A stretch of DNA of 64,000 bases, taken from positions 1-64,000 of the forward strand of contig JBNJDR010000001.1 in assembly GCA_051745085.1 (NCBI GenBank). Reading direction: 5' to 3'. The number at the start of each line of letters is the position of its first letter. Positions within the stretch are counted from its first letter, which is position 1. Positions 1 to 7,774 of the stretch are shown in pieces. The notes beneath the pieces were generated by a model. The model had not been told where the DNA came from. It made no database searches and saw only the letters and a program-made list of their open reading frames with translations. Origin of the DNA: Halonatronomonas sp051745085. GTDB taxonomy: Bacteria; Bacillota; Halanaerobiia; Halanaerobiales; Halarsenatibacteraceae. Position numbers and translations under genes: made by a program.

Positions 1-1009
1 CGGCTTCCTCCACCTCCTCATCCACTTTCTCTTCTGCAACATTTTCTTCTTTTACTTCTTCTTCAACCTCTTGTTCTTCAACCTCTTGTTCTTCAACCTT
101 TTTTTCGTCAACCTCTTGACTTTCTAATTCTTGCTCTTCTGTCTCTTCAATTTCTAAGTCCTTTTTCTCTTCACTCATCCTATGAATGACCTCCTTTATT
201 AACCAATCCGGAGTCGATGCTCCGGCTGTAATACCTACTTTATGAATATTTTCTAGCCAACTCCAATCTATATCATCTGCAGTTTCTATATGATGAGTTG
301 GAGTGCCTGTTTCTGAACAAATTTCGGCTAATCTTTTTGTATTTGCACTGTTGTAGCCACCAATTACAAACATAACTTCTACGTCATCTGCCAAATTTTC
401 AGCAGCTGATTGCCTAATCTGGGTTGTGTTACAAATTGTATTATATATCTTTAATTCTTTTGTTTTTTCTAAAAGTAATACAATCAGTTCCCGAAAAGAA
501 GCAGGGGACTTAGTTGTTTGCGCAATTATGCCGACCCTACTTTTCAAGCTGATTTCATCAAGATCTTTCTTGTTTTCAACTATAAGAGCTTGATTATTTG
601 TTGCGCCTAAAATGCCTTTAACTTCTGGATGATCTCGGTCACCATAAATTAAAGTCTGATAACCTTCTTCGACCAGAATTCGAGCATTCTTTTGAGCCTT
701 TGTTACATAAGGGCAGGTGGCATCAATAATTGTAAGTCCCTTGTTTTTAGCCCGTTCAATTGTTTTCGGTTTAACTCCATGGGATCTAATAATTATAACC
801 CCGGACTCAATTTCATCTATATCCTCTATGGCCTTAATACCTAGGTCTTCTAGTTTATCTACTACCTGAGGATTGTGAATGATCGGTCCTAGAGTATAAA
901 CCCTAGTATCATCTTTATCTTGAACTGCGTCCATAGCCATCTCTATTGCTCTTTTTACCCCAAAGCAAAACCCGGCTTCTTCAGCAGTAGTAATCTCCAG
1001 AACCTTCAC
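1..1009 (-). CDS. ispH: IspH-ribosomal protein S1 fusion, 5' part (cut by window edge)
   Basis: 4-hydroxy-3-methylbut-2-enyl diphosphate reductase, the last step of the MEP isoprenoid pathway. I translated it by hand because it runs off the left edge. The three [4Fe-4S] cysteines are visible in GFCFGV, DATCPYVTKAQ and CNTTQIRQS, and a substrate-pocket His lies in GPIIHNPQ. After the IspH C-terminus (GASTPDWLIKEVIH) the frame continues without a stop into a very Glu/Val/Gln-rich linker, which reaches base 1. This layout is known for IspH-RpsA fusions in several anaerobic Firmicutes, so S1 domains are expected beyond the window (inferred). The start is uncertain. GTG at 1009 lies inside the best Shine-Dalgarno match (AAAGGGGGTGA); a CTG at 1000 is better spaced and gives MEITTAEEAGFC, matching usual IspH starts. 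Confidence 0.93.
   Translation of the reverse strand, partial: MKVLEITTAEEAGFCFGVKRAIEMAMDAVQDKDDTRVYTLGPIIHNPQVVDKLEDLGIKAIEDIDEIESGVIIIRSHGVKPKTIERAKNKGLTIIDATCPYVTKAQKNARILVEEGYQTLIYGDRDHPEVKGILGATNNQALIVENKKDLDEISLKSRVGIIAQTTKSPASFRELIVLLLEKTKELKIYNTICNTTQIRQSAAENLADDVEVMFVIGGYNSANTKRLAEICSETGTPTHHIETADDIDWSWLENIHKVGITAGASTPDWLIKEVIHRMSEEKKDLEIEETEEQELESQEVDEKKVEEQEVEEQEVEEEVKEENVAEEKVDEEVEEA
61..98 (-). repeat. 15-bp tandem repeat coding for an acidic linker
   Basis: The unit GAAGAACAAGAGGTT (minus strand) recurs about two and a half times and encodes repeated Glu-Glu-Gln-Glu-Val. It lies in the Glu-rich linker between IspH and the expected S1 domains. Repeats like this can vary in copy number between strains. 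Confidence 0.7.
178..198 (-). promoter_or_regulatory. Internal ribosome-binding site and ATG inside the ispH-rpsA fusion
   Basis: AAAGGAGGT occupies 197-189 on the minus strand, over the last codons of the IspH part. An in-frame ATG (Met-Ser-Glu-Glu) follows at 178, 11 bases after GGAGG. It sits exactly at the IspH/linker junction and could start a free S1 protein from the same mRNA. The match and frame are seen; use as a start is inferred. Confidence 0.5.
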
Positions 1010-1098
1010 CCCCTTTCAGGTTTTATCACTGCCCCATTATAGTTTTCTCTACTTAACAAGTAATTCCTGCCTATTTAATAAAAAATTTATTATTTAAT

Positions 1099-1686
1099 TT
1101 ATTCATCAAGCAAAGAAATAATTTGTGACATAACAGCCTGGGCAGCTTTTTCTCGTTCTTTTTTGCTCAATTTCTTTCCATAATATTCTTCTAAGGCAAA
1201 TGGTTCTCCAAAAATTAATTTTGGTCTACCTTTACGCTTAATATTTTTAATTCCTACCGGTAATATAGGTGCTTTAGCCATTATTGCTATCATGACCGAA
1301 CCAGAATGAGGTTGGCCAGGGGATCCTTCAGGATATCTCGTCCCTTCGGGAAAAATACCTAAAACTTTGTCTTTTTTCAAGACTTTAATTGCCTGCCTAA
1401 AAGCTCTACTATCCCCTGTACCTCTTCTGATGGGGAATGCTTCGAGTTTTTTTAAAAAATAGGCAAGAAATTTATTTTGAAAAAGCTCTGCCTTAGCCAT
1501 GAAGTGAATGGGCCGAGGTAAAAAAGCTCCAATTAAAGGGGGATCTTGAAATGAGATATGATTGGACATGATTACAAGGGGCCCCTCGGTCGGAACATTT
1601 TCCAGGCCTTCAACTTCCAGCCTCATTATTGATTTAGCATATAGTCTAACCGCCCGTCTGGCTGAATTATAAAATAAACCTGGCAA
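1099..1686 (-). CDS. plsC: 1-acyl-sn-glycerol-3-phosphate acyltransferase
   Basis: Transfers an acyl chain to the sn-2 position of lysophosphatidic acid to make phosphatidic acid at the cytoplasmic membrane. The catalytic HX4D box is NHISFQD (His43, Asp48) and the glycerol-phosphate motif FPEGTR is at residues 112-117. The 195 aa length is usual for the short Firmicute PlsC. The start reads as TTG, with GGGGAG a few bases upstream inside the end of cmk, whose stop lies 2 bases away, so translation is probably coupled. It completes the path begun by plsX at the other end of this gene group. The assignment is firm; acyl donor preference cannot be read. Confidence 0.93.
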   Translation of the reverse strand: MPGLFYNSARRAVRLYAKSIMRLEVEGLENVPTEGPLVIMSNHISFQDPPLIGAFLPRPIHFMAKAELFQNKFLAYFLKKLEAFPIRRGTGDSRAFRQAIKVLKKDKVLGIFPEGTRYPEGSPGQPHSGSVMIAIMAKAPILPVGIKNIKRKGRPKLIFGEPFALEEYYGKKLSKKEREKAAQAVMSQIISLLDE

Positions 1687-1688
1687 GT

Positions 1689-2360
1689 TTATTCTCCCCC
1701 CTCCCAGAGATCGATAGCTCTGTCAGCGACCTCAGCTGGCGTCATATTGGTCGTGTTAATCTCGTGAGCATCTTCAGCCTTTCTCAAGGGAGAATGTTCT
1801 CGCGTAGAATCTTTTTTATCTCTTTGAGCGATCTGCTCTTTTACGTCTTGGAGTTCTATGCCATCGCCACGTTCCTGTAATTCGAGATGCCTTCTTCGAG
1901 CTCTTTCTTCCAGACTGGCAGTTACATATATTTTCAACTCTGCATCTGACAGAACCCTGGTCCCTATATCTCTTCCGTCCATAACCACATCGTTTTCGCC
2001 AGCCAATTTTCTCTGTTTTTTCAGCATTATTTCTCTAACTTCTGGTATCGAAGCAACTTTAGAAACATTGTTATCTACTTCAATCTGGCGAATTTCTTGA
2101 CTGAGGTCTGCTCCGTTAACAAAAACCCGAACAGAACCATCTTCAGCAGGAGAAGAAAAGTCTATTTTAATATCTTCTGCGATCGTTATCACCTCTTCAG
2201 AATCATCTAGATCAAGTCCCTTTTCCAGAGCCAGATAAGTGACAGAGCGATACATAGCACCTGTATCAATATATTTATAATCAAGCCTCTGCGCAATTAT
2301 TTTTGCTACAGTAGACTTACCTGCTCCAGATGGTCCGTCTATAGCTATAGCCTTTACCAT
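1689..2360 (-). CDS. cmk: Cytidylate kinase
   Basis: Phosphorylates CMP and dCMP with ATP, salvaging cytidine nucleotides released by RNA turnover and lipid synthesis. The P-loop GPSGAGKST lies at residues 9-17, followed by DTGAMYRS and the DGRDIGTRV motif that contacts the nucleotide. At 223 aa it has normal length. It is placed between aroH and plsC. The cmk, plsC, ispH, rpsA order is common in Firmicutes and supports reading the left end as an ispH-rpsA fusion. The ATG start has only a weak GGTG upstream. Confidence 0.96.
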   Translation of the reverse strand: MVKAIAIDGPSGAGKSTVAKIIAQRLDYKYIDTGAMYRSVTYLALEKGLDLDDSEEVITIAEDIKIDFSSPAEDGSVRVFVNGADLSQEIRQIEVDNNVSKVASIPEVREIMLKKQRKLAGENDVVMDGRDIGTRVLSDAELKIYVTASLEERARRRHLELQERGDGIELQDVKEQIAQRDKKDSTREHSPLRKAEDAHEINTTNMTPAEVADRAIDLWEGGE

Positions 2361-2391
2361 ATAATCAACACCTTTACTGTAATATAATCTG

Positions 2392-2742
2392 CTATTTTAG
2401 ATCCGGTCTTAATTTAGCCGCTTCATTCAGATAGATATGCTTACATCCCCTACTCTCATCTCTATCCACGTGAACTAATAAACGGATCGTTCGAACCAGT
2501 CCCTCGGAAATATCAGGTTCCTGACAGCTAAAAAGAGGAATATCAGAATAACCAAGATCTCGAAATGCCTTTGCCGGGTAATAGCTTGTTATATCTTTAG
2601 TACTGGAAAAAATAATACTGACAACTTCAGCCCGGTTAAGTTGATTAGCTGCAAATAATTGCTCAGCAAGTTTTTTTACCTCAGACTTTATTTCTGCAGA
2701 AGTATCAGCTTTGACTGTAGTAGCTCCACGGATCGCAAACAT
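2392..2742 (-). CDS. aroH: Chorismate mutase, AroH type
   Basis: Converts chorismate to prephenate for phenylalanine and tyrosine synthesis. The small trimeric AroH family is recognised by the start MFAIRGATTV, the SCQEPDISEGLVRTIRLLV core with active-site Glu and Arg, and the ending HIYLNEAAKLRPDL. I place the start at 2742 because GGAGG lies 6 bases upstream; the ATG at 2754 would put that site inside the gene. The product is about 116 aa, typical of Bacillus AroH. It is a stand-alone shikimate-pathway gene between rnc and cmk, with no other aromatic amino acid genes in the window. Confidence 0.93.
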   Translation of the reverse strand: MFAIRGATTVKADTSAEIKSEVKKLAEQLFAANQLNRAEVVSIIFSSTKDITSYYPAKAFRDLGYSDIPLFSCQEPDISEGLVRTIRLLVHVDRDESRGCKHIYLNEAAKLRPDLK

Positions 2743-2765
2743 AATAACCTCCATCTCCTCGATTG

Positions 2766-3485
2766 CTAGATAGCAATTTCTTCAATATCAATTAAAGCTT
2801 GTCGGGCTGCTTCCTGCTCGGCAGACTTTTTGGTCGAACCTTTGCCTTTCCCTAAAACTTTCTCGTCTAAAGTTACTTCAACTACAAAAGTTTTATTATG
2901 GTCAGGCCCAAGTTCTTTGATTACATGGTAATCAGGTCGGGAATCAGTGTTTTGCTGAACATATTCCTGCAAAACCGTTTTGAAGTCTTTATCATATTCT
3001 CCTGCTCGAACTTGTTCAATATCAGCAGCAAAGAATTCAATGATAAAATCTTTCGCTGAGGAGAAGCCCTGATCAAGATAAATCGCTCCAAATATTGCCT
3101 CCATCGCATCAGCTAAGATCGAATCTCTATCTCTACCACCTGTTAATTCTTCTCCTCGCCCCAGCAATAAATGAGGGTTAAGCTCAAGTTCCCGGGCTTT
3201 TCTTGCCAGCATTTTGGCACTGACTAGAATCGCTCTCATTTTTGCCAGACCGCCTTCCGGCATATCTTGATATTGATGAAATATTTCTGAGGCAATAGAA
3301 AGCCCCAGAACTGAATCACCTAAAAATTCTAACCTCTCATTATTATCAATGGCAATATTTTTATTCTCATTAGGAAAAGATTTATGGGTAATTGCTTTGA
3401 GAAGAAGATCAGGATCATTAAACCTTAAAGCCAACTTTTCTTCAAGTTTTGCTAATTCGACTCTTTTAATTAGTTCATTTTTCAT
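2766..3485 (-). CDS. rnc: Ribonuclease III
   Basis: Cleaves double-stranded RNA in rRNA processing and mRNA decay. The signature NERLEFLGDSVL, with catalytic acidic residues, lies about a quarter of the way in, and a second acidic cluster occurs in DAMEAIFGAIYLD. A double-stranded-RNA-binding domain fills roughly the last 70 residues and ends in KGKGSTKKSAEQEAARQAL. The ATG at 3485 is preceded by GGTGGAG at good spacing; an upstream GTG at 3497 is less likely. It follows fabF by 33 bases, matching the fab-rnc linkage of Bacillus. Confidence 0.96.
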   Translation of the reverse strand: MKNELIKRVELAKLEEKLALRFNDPDLLLKAITHKSFPNENKNIAIDNNERLEFLGDSVLGLSIASEIFHQYQDMPEGGLAKMRAILVSAKMLARKARELELNPHLLLGRGEELTGGRDRDSILADAMEAIFGAIYLDQGFSSAKDFIIEFFAADIEQVRAGEYDKDFKTVLQEYVQQNTDSRPDYHVIKELGPDHNKTFVVEVTLDEKVLGKGKGSTKKSAEQEAARQALIDIEEIAI

Positions 3486-3518
3486 AGTATGCTCCACCCT
3501 GTTTAGTTGATCTTGATT

Positions 3519-4763
3519 TTACTGAAATTTCTTTACGATCAAACACGCATTATGTCCACCAAAGCCGAATGAATTAGACATGGAAGCCTGTAAATCTTTA
3601 AATTCTCTTGCTTCATTAGGAACATAGTCAAGATCACATTCCGGGTCAGGAGTATCATAATTAATAGTCGGTGGAACTTTACCATTAAATACTGCCAGGG
3701 TTGAAGCTATAAATTCAATCCCACCAGCCGCACCTAATAAATGACCGGTCATCGATTTTGTCGAGCTAACACTAAGCTCATCAGCATGTTTACCAAAAAC
3801 AGTTCTGATTGCCATTGTTTCAAATTTATCATTAAATGGCGTTGAAGTACCATGAGCATTTATATAGCCGATTTCTTCCAGGTCGAGGTTAGATTTAGAT
3901 ATAGCCATTTCCATAGCTCTAGCTGCCCCTTCCCCCTGGGGAGCCGGTTGGGTAATATGATATGCATCACCGGTATAGCCGTACCCAGTAACCTCACCAT
4001 ATATGCGAGCGCCTCTTGCTTGCGCATGTTCCAAACTTTCTAAAACAACCATACCGCTACCTTCGCCGATTACAAATCCATCTCTATCTTTGTCAAAAGG
4101 ACGACTGGCTGCTTGGGGTTCGTCATTTCTAGTTGAAAGAGCTTTCATCGAACCAAAACCTGCCAGGGCAGATGGGGTAATAGAAGCTTCTGAACCGCCA
4201 GCAATCATAACTTTGGCATCACCTCTTTTGATAATTTCCAGAGCATCCCCTATAGCATGTGTTCCTGAAGCGCAGGCGGTGACGGTATTACTATTGGGAC
4301 CTTTCGCCCCGGTATAAATTGAAACCTGACCTGATCCCATATTAGATATCATCATTGGGATAAAGAAAGGGCTAACCCGACCTGGACCTCTACTCTGAAG
4401 TCTATTAATTTGTTCTTCCATGACTTCCAGTCCACCAATACCAGAACCAACAATTACCCCGGTTTCATTGGCGATATCGGAAGTTATCTCCAGATCAGCA
4501 TCTGCTAAAGCTTCCATCGCACTATAAATAGCATATTGAGTAAAAAGAGCCATCCTTTTTTTATCTTTTCTATTGATATACTTTTCTGGATTAAACTCCT
4601 TGATTTCAGCTCCGATTTGACTGGGATATTCGTCTATATCTTTTATTCCTGTAATTTTATCTATACCTGAAACGCCATTAATTAAACTGCTCCAAAATTC
4701 TTCTGGATTATTTCCTAAACTTGTCAAAACACCAAGCCCAGTTATAACTACTCTATTAGACAT
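3519..4763 (-). CDS. fabF: 3-oxoacyl-ACP synthase II
   Basis: Elongating beta-ketoacyl-ACP synthase that condenses acyl groups with malonyl-ACP. The Cys-His-His triad is visible: Cys164 in TACASGTHA, His in NAHGTSTPFND and His in SMTGHLLGAAG. The 414 aa length is standard, and the C-terminal NSFGFGGHN loop is intact. It is separated from acpP by a probable terminator hairpin at 4819-4847, so it may be made at a lower level than the upstream fab genes, or from a promoter I did not find. Confidence 0.97.
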   Translation of the reverse strand: MSNRVVITGLGVLTSLGNNPEEFWSSLINGVSGIDKITGIKDIDEYPSQIGAEIKEFNPEKYINRKDKKRMALFTQYAIYSAMEALADADLEITSDIANETGVIVGSGIGGLEVMEEQINRLQSRGPGRVSPFFIPMMISNMGSGQVSIYTGAKGPNSNTVTACASGTHAIGDALEIIKRGDAKVMIAGGSEASITPSALAGFGSMKALSTRNDEPQAASRPFDKDRDGFVIGEGSGMVVLESLEHAQARGARIYGEVTGYGYTGDAYHITQPAPQGEGAARAMEMAISKSNLDLEEIGYINAHGTSTPFNDKFETMAIRTVFGKHADELSVSSTKSMTGHLLGAAGGIEFIASTLAVFNGKVPPTINYDTPDPECDLDYVPNEAREFKDLQASMSNSFGFGGHNACLIVKKFQ

Positions 4764-4818
4764 TATTTATTGTACCTCCTAGATCAAATTAAAAATCTCT
4801 ATTTCTAATTATTTTGAG

Positions 4819-4847
4819 AAAATGGCCCCGTTAAACGGGACCATTTT
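4819..4847 (-). terminator. Hairpin terminator between acpP and fabF
   Basis: On the minus strand AAAATGGTCCCG pairs with CGGGGCCATTTT around a 5-base loop. One pair is a G-U, which forms only in the minus-strand RNA. The 3' arm ends in TTTT followed by CTC. It would stop or reduce readthrough from the plsX-acpP block into fabF-rnc. Confidence 0.65.
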
Positions 4848-4852
4848 TAATA

Positions 4853-5083
4853 TTAATTGTTTTCAAGATAATCAATTGCATTTTGTACAGTTTCTATCTT
4901 TTCAGCATCTTCATCAGGAATTTCAATATCAAATTCCTCTTCTAATGCCATAACAAGTTCTACCACATCTAATGAATCAGCACCAAGATCGTCAATAAAA
5001 GATGCTTCAGGAGTTACTTCATCAGGATCAACTGCCAGTTCTTCTACAATTAAATCTCTAACCTGGTTAAACAGATCTGCCAT
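4853..5083 (-). CDS. acpP: Acyl carrier protein
   Basis: Small acidic carrier that holds growing acyl chains on a 4'-phosphopantetheine arm. The attachment serine is in GADSLDVVEL (Ser37 with the start used here). The start is ATG at 5083, preceded by an excellent AAAGGAGGTGA; an in-frame TTG two codons earlier is too close to that site. At 76 aa it has normal length. It lies downstream of fabG, as in Bacillus, and just before a terminator hairpin, a setting that would favour high expression relative to fabF. Confidence 0.97.
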   Translation of the reverse strand: MADLFNQVRDLIVEELAVDPDEVTPEASFIDDLGADSLDVVELVMALEEEFDIEIPDEDAEKIETVQNAIDYLENN

Positions 5084-5131
5084 TTTCAATCACCTCCTTT
5101 CAATAATTAACATGTATGTTAAACTTGTGAT

Positions 5132-5887
5132 TTACATTCCCATACCACCGGTAACTTTAATAACTTCGCCGGTTATATAATCAGATAAATTCGAGGATAA
5201 AAAAGCGACTACATTAGCAACATCTTCAGGTGTTCCAGCCCGATTAAGAGGAACATTAGAAAGTAAGGATTCTTTTGCTTGAGCAGACATTTCCTCTGTC
5301 ATATCAGTTTCTATAAACCCGGGGGCAACGGCATTAACGCTAATATTCCTGCTGGCTACTTCCTGGGCCAGCGACTTGGTAAAACCGATCAAACCTGCTT
5401 TACTTGCTGAATAATTAGTTTGGCCGGCATTACCGATAATTCCGACTATAGAAGTTAAATTGATGATTTTCCCCTGCCGGGCTTTCATCATGCTCCTAAT
5501 AACCGCTTTAGTCATATTAAAGACACCGGTTAAATTAACATCGATTACATTTTCCCAATCAGATTGTTTCATTCTCATTAAAAGATTATCTCTATTGATA
5601 CCTGCATTGTTAACAAGTATATCAACTGAAGTAAATTCCTGCAAGACTGACTCGATCAGATCATCTGCTTCTTCCGGCTTTGAAACATCTGCCTGTTTGA
5701 CTAGTACTTTAACATCAAACTCAGATTTTATCTGCTCCGCAACTGTTTGGGCTTTTTCATAACTATTTGTAGAAGAGTGATTGATTACAACATTTGCTCC
5801 CGCTCCGGCCAGCTTTATAGCACAGGCTGCACCTATCCCGCGGGAACTACCGGTTATTACTGCGTTTTTACCTTTTAAATCGATCAT
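5132..5887 (-). CDS. fabG: 3-oxoacyl-ACP reductase
   Basis: NADPH-dependent reduction of beta-ketoacyl-ACP, the first reductive step of fatty acid elongation. It is a short-chain dehydrogenase with the cofactor motif TGSSRGIG, the NNAG motif, the active-site Ser in NLTSIVG and the catalytic YSASK. The ATG at 5887 overlaps the fabD stop as ATGA and gives 251 aa, the usual size. An in-frame upstream codon at 5941 would add 18 residues within fabD and is unlikely. Confidence 0.97.
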   Translation of the reverse strand: MIDLKGKNAVITGSSRGIGAACAIKLAGAGANVVINHSSTNSYEKAQTVAEQIKSEFDVKVLVKQADVSKPEEADDLIESVLQEFTSVDILVNNAGINRDNLLMRMKQSDWENVIDVNLTGVFNMTKAVIRSMMKARQGKIINLTSIVGIIGNAGQTNYSASKAGLIGFTKSLAQEVASRNISVNAVAPGFIETDMTEEMSAQAKESLLSNVPLNRAGTPEDVANVVAFLSSNLSDYITGEVIKVTGGMGM

Positions 5888-6810
5888 GATAACTCTTTGA
5901 TTACCTCCTCTAAATCCCCGGGAGTCCGGGTGGAGTAACACTTCAAAGAACGGTCAATTCTCCTCAACAAGCCCTTTAGAACCCGGCCTGGTCCTACTTC
6001 GACGAAGGTCTCAACCCCAGCTTCTTTCATTAGGTTGATCGATTCAACCCAACGAACAGAACTCGTAAGTTGAGCCATCAAGTTACTCTTGATCTCATCT
6101 TTGCTTGTGATCTTTTGGGCTGAAGCATTGGCAACTATCGGTATCGATGCATCCCTGATTGCTGTATTATTCAAAGCATTTTTCAGCCTATTTACTGCTG
6201 GTTCCATTAAGCTGGAGTGAAAAGGACCGCTGACCGGTAGTTCAACCACCTTTTTAGCTCCTTTGTTCTTTAATCTCTCCATTGCAGTTTTGATTGCTTC
6301 CTTTTCCCCGGAAATTACGATCTGACCGGGTGTATTAATATTGGCTACTTCACATACACCTACTACCCGGGAACATATATCGGAAATTACATCTAAGTCG
6401 AGGCCAATAACTGCGGCCATTGTACCTAAACCAGCAGGAAGCGCTTCTTCCATGGCCTTACCTCTTTTCCGTACTAACTTTAAATTATCAGCAAAATCTA
6501 TTGCCCCAGCAGATGTTAAAGCGGAGTATTCTCCAAGGCTGTGTCCAGCCACAAGATCAGGTTTAATCCCTTTATCCTGAAGGTACTGGTCGATAGCTGA
6601 ACTTAAAGTATATATAGCTGGCTGGGTATTTTCAGTTAAATTCAAATCAAATTCTGGTCCTTCAAAACAAATTCTCTTTAAATCTAACTTAAGTATTTCT
6701 TCTGCCTGGGTAAAATAATCAGCTATTGCAGGAATTTCTTCAGCTAATTCCTGGCCCATTCCCAGTTCTTGTGCTCCCTGGCCAGGAAATATAAATGCTA
6801 ATTTTGACAT
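5884..6810 (-). CDS. fabD: Malonyl-CoA-ACP transacylase
   Basis: Moves the malonyl group from CoA to ACP to supply the elongation cycle. The nucleophile elbow GHSLGEYSAL holds catalytic Ser91. The partner His lies in PVSGPFHSSLM, and the N-terminus FIFPGQGAQ forms part of the oxyanion site. At 308 aa it is typical. It starts 3 bases after fabK ends and overlaps fabG by 4, so it is tightly coupled in the operon. Confidence 0.97.
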   Translation of the reverse strand: MSKLAFIFPGQGAQELGMGQELAEEIPAIADYFTQAEEILKLDLKRICFEGPEFDLNLTENTQPAIYTLSSAIDQYLQDKGIKPDLVAGHSLGEYSALTSAGAIDFADNLKLVRKRGKAMEEALPAGLGTMAAVIGLDLDVISDICSRVVGVCEVANINTPGQIVISGEKEAIKTAMERLKNKGAKKVVELPVSGPFHSSLMEPAVNRLKNALNNTAIRDASIPIVANASAQKITSKDEIKSNLMAQLTSSVRWVESINLMKEAGVETFVEVGPGRVLKGLLRRIDRSLKCYSTRTPGDLEEVIKELS

Positions 6811-6813
6811 TGA

Positions 6814-7773
6814 TTAATCCTCCTTCAGCTGGCTGCAGCCAGCTTTCATTATTTTTTCCGCGTCCGAAAAAATATTATGTATGATCTGGCGGGCTGGCTT
6901 TACCTCGGAAATCAATCCAGAGATTTGGCCTGCCATAACGCTTCCAGTATCAACATTACCTTCTCTAACTGCCTGTCTTAACGCATCAGAAGCCACTGCC
7001 TCAATTTCATCTTTAGAAGCTGAACCAGTTTCCATTTTCTCTAATTTGCGGGTTAAAGTATTTTTTAAAGTTCTGACTGGATGACCAGTAGAACGTCCAG
7101 AAACTATAGCATCTCTGTCTCTTGCCTTTATGATTTTTTCTTTATAATCTGCATGGGCGATACATTCTTCGGCACAAACAAATCTTGTTCCTAACTGGAC
7201 CGCTTGAGCACCCAGGAAAAATGAAGCTAATAAACCCCTGCCATCAGCAATGCCTCCGGCAGCAATCACAGGGATATCAATGGCATCAGTAACTTGAGGG
7301 ACCAATGCCATCGTTGTCAGATCGCCAATATGCCCTCCCGCTTCACTTCCTTCGGCAATAACTCCGGCAATATTTAAGCGAGCCATTCTTTTAGCCAGAG
7401 CAACTGAAGAAACTACCGGTATGACCTTACATCCACCCTGATGAAATTTATCAATATATTTCCCAGGGTTTCCTGCTCCTGTGGTTACTACAGGAACATT
7501 TTCGGAAACTACTAAATCAACTATATCCTGGGCAAAAGGTGACAGCAGCATTACATTAACCCCAAAAGGTTTGTCCGTTATCTCCCGGACTTTTTTTATT
7601 TCTTCAGCGATTACTTCAGCCGGGGCGTTACCTGCTCCGATTATCCCCAGCCCACCTGCTTTAGAAACTGCACCTGCTAATTCTCCAGTTGCAGCCCAGG
7701 CCATACCGCCCTGAAATATAGGATATTCTATCCCTAATTTTTCACATATTTCTGTTTTAAATAACGGTATCAT
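6814..7773 (-). CDS. fabK: Enoyl-ACP reductase II (FMN-dependent)
   Basis: Reduces trans-2-enoyl-ACP to acyl-ACP with NADH and FMN. The protein is a nitronate-monooxygenase-like TIM barrel: PIFQGGMAW at the N-terminus, EGSEAGGHIG (phosphate/FMN loop), PVIAAGGIADG and LGAQAVQLGTRF in order. The RSTGHPVRTLKN segment is typical of FabK rather than of 2-nitropropane dioxygenases. Its place between fabH and fabD supports the assignment. No fabI or fabL gene occurs in the window. FabK-type reductases are not inhibited by triclosan (family knowledge). Confidence 0.93.
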   Translation of the reverse strand: MIPLFKTEICEKLGIEYPIFQGGMAWAATGELAGAVSKAGGLGIIGAGNAPAEVIAEEIKKVREITDKPFGVNVMLLSPFAQDIVDLVVSENVPVVTTGAGNPGKYIDKFHQGGCKVIPVVSSVALAKRMARLNIAGVIAEGSEAGGHIGDLTTMALVPQVTDAIDIPVIAAGGIADGRGLLASFFLGAQAVQLGTRFVCAEECIAHADYKEKIIKARDRDAIVSGRSTGHPVRTLKNTLTRKLEKMETGSASKDEIEAVASDALRQAVREGNVDTGSVMAGQISGLISEVKPARQIIHNIFSDAEKIMKAGCSQLKED

Positions 7774-7774
7774 A

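Noticed and set aside
61..98. CRISPR-like repeats
   Set aside because: The repeat is a head-to-tail 15-base coding repeat without spacers, within an open reading frame.
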